Of a stretch of DNA of 6,496 nucleotides, positions 1 to 5,814 are shown piece by piece. Within the stretch, counting starts at the first letter, position 1, and each line of letters starts with the position of its first letter. Where the stretch lies: NCBI GenBank assembly GCA_020848665.1, contig JADLHR010000487.1:1-6496 (forward strand), given 5' to 3'. Origin of the DNA: Anaerolineae bacterium. Lineage in GTDB: Bacteria > Chloroflexota > Anaerolineae > Aggregatilineales > Aggregatilineaceae. The translations under genes and the position numbers were made by a program. Below the pieces are notes generated by a model that was given only the letters and a program-made list of their open reading frames with translations, made no database searches and had not been told where the DNA came from.

Positions 1-812
1 CCGGGGCTGCTGGCGCTGCGATAGACGAAGAAGCCGAGCACCCCCGCGCCGAGGAAGACCAGCCCCAGCCGGAGCGCGAACAGCAGGCCGTAGTCGCCCA
101 TCAGGGTATCGACCGCGCGCTGAGCAGCGGCCACGCCGCTGCTCGACAGGTGGGCGATGTAGAGCGGTTGCACGACCAGGTGAACGCCGACCAGCACCAC
201 CGCCGCCAGCGCCAGCCAGCGCAGCGCAGCGCGCAGAATCTCGGCCTGCGTGCCAGCGCGCCCGGCCTCGGTGCGGCGCACGTAGGCGTAGTTGACCACG
301 TAGGCCGCGCCGACCGCCAGCGTGCCGAGCAGGAAGGTCGTGGTGAAGAACGTCACCGGCGTGGCGAGCGTGTTCCAGGCGGGCGCGGTGCGCAGCATGT
401 AAATTTGCGACATGCTGAAGACCAGCACCAGCCCGACGAGGGCCGCGACCCAGGCCACGATGGTCCGGTTGGCCGGGGTGCTGATCTTGCGCCACTGCAT
501 GAAGGCGAAGATCGCGCCCAGCCCGATGAACAGCACGTTCGAGAGGATTTCGCGGCTGAGCCACGACTCGCCGAGGTTGGCGATGGCACGGTAGGCGTTC
601 AGCGGGTTGCCCAGATGGAACAGCGAGGCGATCGTGCCGAGCACCAGCACCGGGCCGATGGCGAGCAGGGCGCGGTCGCTGAGGCGGTCCGCCTCGGCCT
701 CGCCCCACTGGCGGGCGGCGAAGAAGTGCACGATGCCCAGGATGATGAACGAGCCAACCGCCATCTGGCTGAGGATGGTGAAGGCAATCAAAGCCCATTC
801 ACGAGCGTCCAT
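1..812 (-). CDS. dmsC: DMSO reductase membrane anchor subunit DmsC (partial, C-terminus beyond left edge)
   Basis: This is the membrane anchor of a DMSO reductase: it would oxidise menaquinol and pass electrons to the DmsB iron-sulfur subunit. I translated 270 codons by hand without meeting a stop; the family is usually about 290 residues, so only a short C-terminal piece is missing. The protein is very hydrophobic, with membrane segments at roughly residues 9-30, 46-68, 90-106, 118-139, 150-175, 197-217 and 242-264; an eighth probably lies off the edge. The N-terminus (MDAREWALIAFTILSQ) and the stretch SLFHLGNPLNA at about 63-73 are typical of the DmsC family. His-66 falls where E. coli DmsC His-65, implicated in menaquinol binding, is expected. 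The ATG at 810-812 sits 2 bases after the dmsB stop with GGAGGAG 8 bases upstream, so the start is well fixed and expression is probably translationally coupled to dmsB. Confidence 0.88.
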   Translation of the reverse strand, partial: MDAREWALIAFTILSQMAVGSFIILGIVHFFAARQWGEAEADRLSDRALLAIGPVLVLGTIASLFHLGNPLNAYRAIANLGESWLSREILSNVLFIGLGAIFAFMQWRKISTPANRTIVAWVAALVGLVLVFSMSQIYMLRTAPAWNTLATPVTFFTTTFLLGTLAVGAAYVVNYAYVRRTEAGRAGTQAEILRAALRWLALAAVVLVGVHLVVQPLYIAHLSSSGVAAAQRAVDTLMGDYGLLFALRLGLVFLGAGVLGFFVYRSASSP

Positions 813-814
813 CG

Positions 815-1435
815 CTAAATCTCCTCCGGGTTTGCCAGCACGCCGGCGCGCGAGGCAACCGGCTGGGTATGGGCAGTGGGGTTGATGACCAGCGCCGGGT
901 CGGTGAAGCGGGCTTCGGGCAGCGGCGCGACCTCGGCCAGCGTGCCGTACTTGGCGCGCAGCTCCTCCAGCTCGCCGAATTCCAGCGCGCGCGACGGGCA
1001 GGCCGCCACGCAGGCCGGAGACTGACCGGCGTCAATGTAGTCCGAGCAGAAGGTGCACTTAGACATCGTGCCCTTGTCGTCGTTGAACTGCGGCGCGGCG
1101 TAGGGGCAGGCCCACTCGCAGTAGCGGCAGCCAATGCACTTGTCCTCGTCGATCAGCACGATGCCGTCGTCGCGCTTGCTGATGGCCGCCGCCGGGCAGA
1201 CTTCCTTGCAGATCGGCTGCTCGCAGTGGTTGCAGGCCACCGATACGTAGTAGGCGAATACGCTGTGCGAGTAGGTGTTGTCCGGGTTGCGGGTCCATTC
1301 CCCGCCGGAGAACTCGGCTACCCGCCGCCAGCGCATCTCAGGCGACAGGTCGTGCTTGTCCTGGCACGCGACCTGGCAGGCTTTGCAGCCGGTGCAGCGC
1401 GCGGTGTTGAAGTAGAATGCAAGCTGGTTCGCCAT
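815..1435 (-). CDS. dmsB: DMSO reductase iron-sulfur electron-transfer subunit DmsB
   Basis: This 206-residue ferredoxin-like subunit carries electrons from the DmsC membrane anchor to the molybdenum subunit DmsA. Its length matches DmsB proteins (about 205). Sixteen cysteines in four groups can ligate four [4Fe-4S] clusters: C14/C17/C20/C24, C68/C71/C76/C80, C100/C103/C106/C110 and C127/C130/C142/C146. Typical family strings are CNHCEQPICKEVCP at 68-81 and CIGCRYCEWACPYAAP at 100-115. There is no signal peptide; as in the family, it would be exported as a folded complex using the DmsA Tat leader. The gene starts 14 bases after the dmsA stop and ends 2 bases before dmsC. The related NrfC, PsrB and PhsB subunits share this fold, but the neighbouring DmsA and DmsC support the DMSO reductase assignment. 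Confidence 0.93.
   Translation of the reverse strand: MANQLAFYFNTARCTGCKACQVACQDKHDLSPEMRWRRVAEFSGGEWTRNPDNTYSHSVFAYYVSVACNHCEQPICKEVCPAAAISKRDDGIVLIDEDKCIGCRYCEWACPYAAPQFNDDKGTMSKCTFCSDYIDAGQSPACVAACPSRALEFGELEELRAKYGTLAEVAPLPEARFTDPALVINPTAHTQPVASRAGVLANPEEI
821..827 (-). promoter_or_regulatory. Ribosome binding site of dmsC inside the end of dmsB
   Basis: The minus strand reads GGAGGAG, 8 bases before the dmsC ATG. These bases also encode Glu-Glu near the dmsB C-terminus. This fixes the dmsC start and suggests coupled translation. Confidence 0.8.
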
Positions 1436-1443
1436 GCTGTTAG

Positions 1444-1450
1444 CCTCCTT
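1444..1450 (-). promoter_or_regulatory. Ribosome binding site of dmsB overlapping the dmsA stop
   Basis: The minus strand reads TAAAGGAGG, in which the dmsA TAA runs directly into AAGGAGG, 8 bases before the dmsB ATG. This is a near-perfect Shine-Dalgarno and implies reinitiation or coupling after dmsA. Confidence 0.85.
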
Positions 1451-3900
1451 TACGCCTTCTCGATCTCACACAGGCAGGTATGCATCGGGTCCCCCTTGGC
1501 GAGAGGCGAGGGGCGATAGCGGGTCAGGACATTGACGCAGCCGCTCTCGTCAACACCAGCTTCGTCGGGTGAGTACCACGCGCCCTCCGACAGTTGAGCC
1601 ACGCCGGGGATAATGCGCGATGTGACGCGGGCCGGAACGCGCGAGCGGCCCCGGTCGTTAAAAACTGTCACCAGGTCGCCGTTCTGGATGCCGCGCGCCT
1701 CAGCATCAAGGGTGTTGATCCAGACGACCTGCGGCGCGGCGGCCTTCATCCAGGGCACGTTGCCGTAGGTGGAGTGTGTGCGCTGTTTATAGTGCGCGCT
1801 GATCAGTTGCAGCGGGAACTTCTCCCGAAGCGGGTCGTCAACGCCTTCCCAGGTGGAGACGTAGATCGGCAGGCCTGTGATTACGTCGCCCTCTTCCAGA
1901 TCCCAAGTCTGGCCGATGTCGTGGAGGCGGGCCGAGAAAATCTCAATCTTGCCGGACGGCGTGGCGAGCGGGTTGGCTTCGGGGTCGTCGCGGAAACTCT
2001 TGTAGGCGATGAAAGGGTCGCCGGGGTTGGTGACCTTGTAGATGCCCATCGCCTTGAACTCATCGTAGTTCGGCCAGTCCGGGTTGCCTTTGCGCGTCTC
2101 GTCCAGGCAGTAGCGAATCCAGTCTTCGACCGAGCGCCCTTCGGTGAACGCCTGCTCAACATCCAGGCGCTTGGCGATCTCGGCGCACATGTCGTAGACG
2201 TGCATGGTCTCGTACAGCGGCTCGACCGCCTGTTCGCAGAAGATCGAGTAGCCCATGTTGCTGGTGTCGCCGTTGATCGCGATGTCGGTCTTCTCGTAGA
2301 TGGTGGTGTCTGGCAGCAGGATGTCGGCGAACTTGGCGCTGGGCGTCATGTGTACGTCGATCGTGACGATCATCTCGACCAGCGATTCATCTTCGAGAAT
2401 CTGCCGGGTGTAGTTCACGTCGGCGTGCTGGTTGATCAGGCAGTTGCTGGCGTAGTTCCAGATGAACTTGATCGGTACGTCGAGCTTGTCCTTGCCGATG
2501 ACGCCGTCCTTTAGCGCCGTCATTTCCGGCCCGCGCGTGATCGCGTCCGGCCAGTTGAAGACGGAGATGTAGGTCTGCACCGGGTTAGAAAGGGTCGGGA
2601 AGCCAGCCATGTAAATACCGTAACCGGATTCACGCGCGCCGGTACTGCCGCCGGGGATGCCAACGTTGCCCGTCAGGATCGACAGCATCGGGATGGCGCG
2701 GCTGTTCTGCTCGCCGTTGGCCTGGCGCTGCGGCCCCCAGCCCTGCGTCACGTAGCACGGCTTGGACAGCGCGATCTCGCGGGCGAGCTGGACGATCTTA
2801 GCGGCGGGGATGCCGGTGATCGGCCCGGCCCATTCAGGCGTTTTGGCTATGCCGTCGGCGCCGGTGCCCAGGATATAGTCCTTGTAGCTGTCCTGATCCT
2901 CGTAGCCTTCGGGCATATGCTCTTTGTCGAAGCCGATACAGTACTGCTCAAGAAACTCCTGGTCGTGCAGGTTCTCGCTGATCATGACGTAGGCTAGCGC
3001 GCTAACCAGCGCCGCGTCTGTGCCGGGGTTGATCGGGACCCACTCGTCGGCGGCGGTCACGGCGGTATCGGTGAAGCGCGGGTCGATCATAATCATCTTG
3101 GCCCCGCTGAGTTGTTTATAGTGCTGGAGGCTGTAGATCATGCCGCCGCCGCTCATGCGGGTCTCGCCGGGATTGTTGCCGAAGTAGACCAGAAGCTTGC
3201 TGTTGACGATGTCCTCGATGCTGTTGTTCATCACCCAGGTGTCGGCCCAAGTGTTGCCGTAAGTATAGGGGAGGGCCGACTCGATCTGCGCGGCGCTGTA
3301 GTCGCCGTAGTGATTCAGATAGCCGCCGACGCAGTTCATCAAACGCGCGACGACCGTCGCGCCGGGCGGCCACGAGGTCGCAATCAGCGCTCCCAGCGTG
3401 CCCGTCCCATAGTTGAGATAAATCGACTCGTTGCCGTACTGGTCGATGAGCGCCTTGAGCTTGTCGGCGATGAGGTCGAAGGCTTCTTCCCACGAAATCT
3501 GCTCGAATTTGCCCTCGCCGCGCTTGCCGACGCGCTTCATCGGGTACTTGAGCCGGTCGGCGCTGTAAATCCGCTGGCGGACCGTCCGCCCGCGCACGCA
3601 ACAGCGAACTTGGTGCTGACCGAACTCATCATTGCCGGTATTGTCCGTCTCGACGCGCACCACCACGCCATCTCGAACGTGCAGCCGCTGCGGGCAGCGA
3701 CTGCCGCAGTTGACGACGCACGCGCTCCAGACGATCTTCTCGTCGGCGCGGGCGGCAGCTTTGTCAGCCCTTGTTCCGAGCGACAAACCACCCTTCATCA
3801 ACACTGCTGTGCCACCCAGCGCAGCATTCCATTTCATGAAGCTGCGCCGGCTGAGGACAGTGTCGGTGGTGGCCTGTGACAGAAAGCCTTTGTCTTTCAT
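1450..3900 (-). CDS. dmsA: DMSO reductase catalytic molybdopterin subunit DmsA
   Basis: This is the catalytic subunit of anaerobic DMSO/N-oxide respiration, 816 residues, the normal family length. A Tat leader is visible at residues 17-23 (SRRSFMK) followed by a short hydrophobic stretch, so the folded protein would be exported to the outer face of the membrane. C61, C65, C69 and C101 (C-x3-C-x3-C then CVRGR) bind the FS0 [4Fe-4S] cluster. Ser-176 in TSWPPG is where the Mo ligand Ser-176 of E. coli DmsA is expected. Other DmsA-like blocks are NNPGETRMSGGG at about 242-253, the later QGWGPQRQANGE and ILTGNVGIPGG, and STYGNV near the C-terminus. The ATG has AGGAGGA 6 bases upstream. It is the first gene of the dmsABC operon. 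The related selenate, tetrathionate or arsenate enzymes are less likely given Ser-176 and these blocks; true substrate range (DMSO, TMAO or other oxides) cannot be read from sequence. No dmsD-type chaperone gene is visible here. Confidence 0.93.
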   Translation of the reverse strand: MKDKGFLSQATTDTVLSRRSFMKWNAALGGTAVLMKGGLSLGTRADKAAARADEKIVWSACVVNCGSRCPQRLHVRDGVVVRVETDNTGNDEFGQHQVRCCVRGRTVRQRIYSADRLKYPMKRVGKRGEGKFEQISWEEAFDLIADKLKALIDQYGNESIYLNYGTGTLGALIATSWPPGATVVARLMNCVGGYLNHYGDYSAAQIESALPYTYGNTWADTWVMNNSIEDIVNSKLLVYFGNNPGETRMSGGGMIYSLQHYKQLSGAKMIMIDPRFTDTAVTAADEWVPINPGTDAALVSALAYVMISENLHDQEFLEQYCIGFDKEHMPEGYEDQDSYKDYILGTGADGIAKTPEWAGPITGIPAAKIVQLAREIALSKPCYVTQGWGPQRQANGEQNSRAIPMLSILTGNVGIPGGSTGARESGYGIYMAGFPTLSNPVQTYISVFNWPDAITRGPEMTALKDGVIGKDKLDVPIKFIWNYASNCLINQHADVNYTRQILEDESLVEMIVTIDVHMTPSAKFADILLPDTTIYEKTDIAINGDTSNMGYSIFCEQAVEPLYETMHVYDMCAEIAKRLDVEQAFTEGRSVEDWIRYCLDETRKGNPDWPNYDEFKAMGIYKVTNPGDPFIAYKSFRDDPEANPLATPSGKIEIFSARLHDIGQTWDLEEGDVITGLPIYVSTWEGVDDPLREKFPLQLISAHYKQRTHSTYGNVPWMKAAAPQVVWINTLDAEARGIQNGDLVTVFNDRGRSRVPARVTSRIIPGVAQLSEGAWYSPDEAGVDESGCVNVLTRYRPSPLAKGDPMHTCLCEIEKA

Positions 3901-3906
3901 ACAGGT

Positions 3907-3913
3907 TCCTCCT
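3907..3913 (-). promoter_or_regulatory. Ribosome binding site of dmsA
   Basis: The minus strand reads AGGAGGA, 6 bases before the dmsA ATG. A short inverted repeat (CTCAG at 3912-3916, CTGAG at 3923-3927) touches it and could form a weak hairpin in the leader; this may be chance. Confidence 0.75.
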
Positions 3914-4149
3914 CAGGGGACTCTGAGAACCACTAAGGGCCGCAATGCGGGGCGTGGGAGGGCAATGAAAGAGCACCATGAAAGCCGACACAGACCCCAT
4001 TCTCTCAGATTACGCGGAATGCAAGCGCGAGTCATCACCCGTTTGTACATGAATCTCTTAGATGAAAGAAGTATTTTTCTGTGCGCTGCCGTAGCGCTCG
4101 CTTGTTAACCGGGTAGGCTCGCATCCGTGAAGCATGGAAGGAGTGGAGT
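3914..4149. other. Divergent intergenic region between dmsA and the first toxin-antitoxin module
   Basis: I see no convincing gene here. The region must hold the promoter of the dms operon (minus strand) and probably that of the first MNT-HepT module (plus strand). I found no clear -35/-10 pair on either strand and no FNR-type palindrome (TTGAT-N4-ATCAA), so the expected oxygen control of the dms operon is not shown by the sequence. The stretch 4041-4080 is locally AT-rich and is the likeliest place for promoter elements. Confidence 0.5.
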
Positions 4150-4155
4150 AAGGAG
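4150..4155 (+). promoter_or_regulatory. Ribosome binding site deciding a GTG start for the first MNT gene
   Basis: AAGGAG lies 4 bases before an in-frame GTG at 4160. It lines up with AAGGAG at 5131-5136 before the ATG of the second copy (AAGGAGCACT-GTG against AAGGAGCAACTA-ATG). An upstream in-frame GTG at 4127 has no such site. Confidence 0.6.
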
Positions 4156-4159
4156 CACT

Positions 4160-4456
4160 GTGCTGCGCGGCAGGTTGTCACGCAAAGGAAGCGCGGACGA
4201 GGGTACGATTGACCTGGCCGCCAAGCACGGCGCATTTTATGTGCGGGTGGTGGGCAGCGTTGCACGTGGCGAAGCCCGCACTGACAGCGACATTGACCTG
4301 TTGATGACCATTCCCGGTCCCCGTTCAATTTTTGACTTGGTCGGGCTTTGGCTCGATATGCAGGATCTGCTTGGCCGCGCTGTGAGCATCATTCCCGATT
4401 CAGCTCCGGATGAAGCCTTTATGCGCTCCGTGTTGGAGGATGCGGTTCCCTTATGA
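4160..4456 (+). CDS. MNT-domain nucleotidyltransferase antitoxin, copy 1 (MntA-like)
   Basis: This is a minimal nucleotidyltransferase of the MNT family, the antitoxin half of type VII HEPN/MNT modules. In the characterised Shewanella pair, MntA transfers AMP onto a tyrosine of the HepT toxin and silences it. With the GTG start at 4160 the protein has 98 residues; a longer form from GTG 4127 (109 residues) is possible but lacks a ribosome binding site. The GS-x10-DxD signature is visible: G32, S33, D44 and D46. The third carboxylate expected in a VDLV-like strand near residue 76 appears to be Ser (GRAVSIIPDS). The N-terminus before IDLAAKHGA differs from copy 2 and is 4 residues shorter, losing part of a predicted helix. 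The gene overlaps hepT copy 1 by ATGA, so translation is coupled. Identity with copy 2 over the last 83 residues is about 84%. Confidence 0.82.
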   Translation: MLRGRLSRKGSADEGTIDLAAKHGAFYVRVVGSVARGEARTDSDIDLLMTIPGPRSIFDLVGLWLDMQDLLGRAVSIIPDSAPDEAFMRSVLEDAVPL

Positions 4457-4800
4457 GCAAGAAACAGCCGGCGGACTATCTGCGGGATATGCTCCGCGAA
4501 TTGGACGACATCGCTATGTTTACCACAGAGGGGAAGACAGCATTTCTTGCCGACATCAAGACCCGCAAAGCGGTCATCCGGTCGTATGAGATTATTGGTG
4601 AAATCGCCAAGCGCTTACCAGATGATGTATGGGCAGCCTCGTCACAAATTGACTGGCGCAAACTGATCAGTTTCCGGGATTTCCTGGCTCACCACTACGA
4701 AGAAGTGATCTTGGAGTACGTGTGGGACGCAGTTGAGGATCTACCGGCACTGCAGGCCGCTATCGTCCAGGTGCTTGCCGATGTTGATACAGCAGAGTAG
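4453..4800 (+). CDS. HepT-like HEPN RNase toxin, copy 1 (DUF86 family)
   Basis: This 115-residue all-helical protein belongs to the HepT/DUF86 HEPN family, the RNase toxin of MNT-HEPN modules. The catalytic R-x4-H-x-Y motif is intact: R75, H80 and Y82 in RDFLAHHY. By analogy with Shewanella HepT, the motif tyrosine is the residue AMPylated by the partner antitoxin. Other family features are the KTRKAVIRSYEIIGEIAKRLP stretch near 36-56 and DWRKLISFRD before the motif. It starts within the stop of the upstream MNT gene (ATGA overlap) and reads as its operon partner. Base use is less GC-rich than the dms genes, which suits horizontal transfer. The RNA target (tRNA or mRNA) cannot be told from sequence. 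Confidence 0.88.
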   Translation: MSKKQPADYLRDMLRELDDIAMFTTEGKTAFLADIKTRKAVIRSYEIIGEIAKRLPDDVWAASSQIDWRKLISFRDFLAHHYEEVILEYVWDAVEDLPALQAAIVQVLADVDTAE

Positions 4801-4808
4801 GGTGCTCG

Positions 4809-4820
4809 GAGAACGGTTCT
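4809..4820. repeat. Palindrome just after hepT copy 1
   Basis: GAGAACGGTTCT contains AGAAC-G-GTTCT, a perfect 5-base inverted repeat, starting 9 bases after the hepT stop. A close relative, GAGAACGATTCT, lies at 5025-5036, and GGAACGTTCC lies just after hepT copy 2. They could be binding sites or remnants of a shared 3' flank. There is no T-run, so these are not intrinsic terminators. Confidence 0.4.
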
Positions 4821-4856
4821 GGCATAAACACGCTACCTGCTCAATTGTGAGCGGAT

Positions 4857-5015
4857 ATGAACAATCGAATGGTGGCGCCATTCTTGCGCGAGTGGTACGG
4901 CGGCAAAACCTACGATCGCAAGAAGTTGCCGCACACGCGCCGCGTTCACCCGGTGGACATGAATGCGATGGGCGGTCTGCGGCTGGCGCTGATGCGTCAG
5001 AAGCAGGCCACGTAG
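4857..5015 (+). CDS. Hypothetical 52-residue protein or gene remnant between the two modules
   Basis: I do not recognise this ORF. It runs from ATG 4857 (an in-frame stop at 4848-4850 rules out an upstream start) to TAG 5015 and gives a basic 52-residue peptide beginning MNNRMVAPFLREWYGGK and ending MRQKQAT. No clear Shine-Dalgarno precedes it. However, 42 of the 51 codons after the start end in G or C, which looks like real coding sequence and resembles the dms genes more than the flanking toxin genes. A good intrinsic terminator begins 34 bases after its stop. Two readings are possible: a small gene co-transcribed with the first module, or the C-terminal remnant of a chromosomal gene cut by insertion of that module. 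There is no membrane segment or recognisable motif. Confidence 0.4.
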   Translation: MNNRMVAPFLREWYGGKTYDRKKLPHTRRVHPVDMNAMGGLRLALMRQKQAT

Positions 5016-5048
5016 GCTGAGGCAGAGAACGATTCTCAGCAATCGATG

Positions 5049-5085
5049 CACCCGCTTGGACAAGAGCGGGTGTTTCTTTGTTTCT
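5049..5085 (+). terminator. Intrinsic terminator between the two modules
   Basis: CACCCGCT (5049-5056) and AGCGGGTG (5065-5072) form a perfect 8-base-pair stem with an 8-base loop, followed directly by the T-rich run TTTCTTTGTTTCT. The orientation is plus only. It would end transcripts from the first MNT-HepT module and the small ORF, and so separate them from the second module. Confidence 0.8.
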
Positions 5086-5102
5086 GTGTCGGGCGGCGCG
5101 TG

Positions 5103-5108
5103 TACAAT
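5103..5108 (+). promoter_or_regulatory. Candidate -10 box for the second MNT-HepT module
   Basis: TACAAT, one mismatch from TATAAT, lies 34 bases before the MNT start and 18 bases after the terminator T-run, where a new promoter is expected. The -35 side is weak (TTGTTT at 5078-5083 with a 19-base spacer), so this is tentative. Confidence 0.4.
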
Positions 5109-5128
5109 AGAGGCATGAGCGAGCAAGT

Positions 5129-5136
5129 AGAAGGAG
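5129..5136 (+). promoter_or_regulatory. Ribosome binding site of MNT copy 2
   Basis: AGAAGGAG lies 6 bases before the ATG at 5143. It is a strong site and supports that start. Confidence 0.75.
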
Positions 5137-5142
5137 CAACTA

Positions 5143-5454
5143 ATGGTCCGTAGCTCGCGTGGGTTGGGGATTGATGAGGTCATCGGCGACAAGCGTCAAG
5201 CGGTGATTGACCTCGCTGCCAAGCATGGTGCGTCGAACGTGCGCGTGGTGGGTAGTGTTGCTCGTGGCCAAGCTCGGCCTGATAGTGACGTGGACCTGTT
5301 GATGACCATTCCAAGCCCGCGTTCAGTCTTTGATCTGGTCGGGCTGTGGCTGGATATGAAAGACTTACTGGGGCGGGAGGTTAGCCTGATTCCTGACTCT
5401 GCGCCGGATAGAGAGTTTATGCGTTCTGTGCTGGAGGATGCGGTCCCCTTATGA
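5143..5454 (+). CDS. MNT-domain nucleotidyltransferase antitoxin, copy 2 (MntA-like)
   Basis: This 103-residue minimal nucleotidyltransferase is the better-preserved antitoxin copy. The N-terminal helix (IDEVIGDKRQAVIDLAAKHG, about 10-29) leads into the GS-x10-DxD signature: G37, S38, D49 and D51. The strand that normally carries the third acidic residue reads GREVSLIPDS, with Ser-81 at the expected position, as in copy 1. The role is inferred from the family: AMPylation of the adjacent HepT toxin. The gene has its own strong ribosome binding site and probably its own promoter after the upstream terminator, and overlaps hepT copy 2 by ATGA. If the missing acid disables transfer, the protein might instead neutralise HepT by binding alone; that is an inference. 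Confidence 0.88.
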   Translation: MVRSSRGLGIDEVIGDKRQAVIDLAAKHGASNVRVVGSVARGQARPDSDVDLLMTIPSPRSVFDLVGLWLDMKDLLGREVSLIPDSAPDREFMRSVLEDAVPL

Positions 5455-5798
5455 GCAAGAAATCACCGGCAGATTATCTACGCGATCTGTTGCAGGAACT
5501 GGATGATATCGCAACGTTCACCTCAGAGGGGAAACCTGGGTTCTTCACAGACGCCAAAACGCGCAAGGCGGTGACTCGTTCGTATGAAGTCATCGGTGAA
5601 ATTGCCAAGCGCCTTCCTGACAATCTACGTAATGCCAATCCTCAGGTAGATTGGCGCAAGCTTATCGGCTTTCGTGATTTTCTCGCGCATCACTACGAAG
5701 AAGTTATTCTTGAATTCATATGGGATGCAGTCGATGATCTCCCCGCATTACGCGCTACTATCACGAAAATGCTCGACGACCTGGTAGTAGGCGAATAG
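5451..5798 (+). CDS. HepT-like HEPN RNase toxin, copy 2 (DUF86 family)
   Basis: This second HepT/DUF86 toxin has 115 residues, the same as copy 1, with 82 of 115 identical in a gap-free hand alignment. R75, H80 and Y82 of the R-x4-H-x-Y motif are intact, in a run of 15 residues (74-88) identical in both copies. Differences gather at 57-64, in the N-terminal third (22-35) and at the C-terminus. Those may be partner-contact or target surfaces, as would suit two insulated modules. Translation is coupled to MNT copy 2 by the ATGA overlap. The DNA is visibly poorer in GC than the dms operon. Most codons for shared residues differ at third positions from copy 1, so the duplication is old or the two were acquired separately. 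Confidence 0.88.
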   Translation: MSKKSPADYLRDLLQELDDIATFTSEGKPGFFTDAKTRKAVTRSYEVIGEIAKRLPDNLRNANPQVDWRKLIGFRDFLAHHYEEVILEFIWDAVDDLPALRATITKMLDDLVVGE

Positions 5799-5804
5799 GG
5801 GGGC

Positions 5805-5814
5805 GGAACGTTCC
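5805..5814. repeat. Perfect palindrome after hepT copy 2
   Basis: GGAACGTTCC is a perfect 10-base palindrome beginning 7 bases after the hepT stop. It sits where AGAACGGTTCT follows hepT copy 1. An outer ATAGG (5795-5799) and CCTAT (5813-5817) also pair, but overlap the inner arm. The rest of the stretch up to 5940 holds no gene I can see. Confidence 0.4.

Larger units (their letters stand above)
4150..4800 (+). repeat. Tandem repeat unit 1 of the MNT-HepT module
   Basis: This unit, from the ribosome binding site to the hepT stop, is homologous to 5131-5798. The homology includes the Shine-Dalgarno region, the ATGA junction (TTATGAGCAAGAAA in both) and identical gene lengths for hepT. It is diverged at the DNA level, especially in the 5' end of the MNT gene. 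Confidence 0.85.
5131..5798 (+). repeat. Tandem repeat unit 2 of the MNT-HepT module
   Basis: This is the partner of the unit at 4150-4800, in the same orientation and separated from it by about 330 bases. See the individual genes for the comparison. Confidence 0.85.

Noticed and set aside
150..818. Long plus-strand open frame opposite dmsC
   Set aside because: It is low-complexity, rich in Arg, His, Gln and Glu, as expected for the antisense of a GC-rich membrane protein gene; the minus frame gives a clear DmsC.
1594..2514. 306-codon plus-strand open frame opposite dmsA
   Set aside because: The minus strand encodes a fully recognisable DmsA; the plus frame has no recognisable domain and is explained by high GC.
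3112..3879. 255-codon plus-strand open frame opposite the 5' end of dmsA
   Set aside because: It is a shadow of the Tat leader and FeS region of DmsA and has no support of its own.
4041..4090. Possible promoter (TTGTAC at 4043 with AAGTAT further on) for the first module
   Set aside because: The spacer is about 20 bases and the -10 match is poor, so it cannot be called.
5115..5153. 12-residue leader ORF (ATG at 5115) overlapping the start of MNT copy 2
   Set aside because: It lacks a spaced Shine-Dalgarno. A leaderless start from the candidate -10 box is conceivable but nothing else supports it.
4741..5192. Minus-strand open frames of 119 and 132 codons across the gap between the modules
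   Set aside because: They overlap the hepT end, the terminator and the MNT start, contain no recognisable motif and have no clear ribosome binding site.
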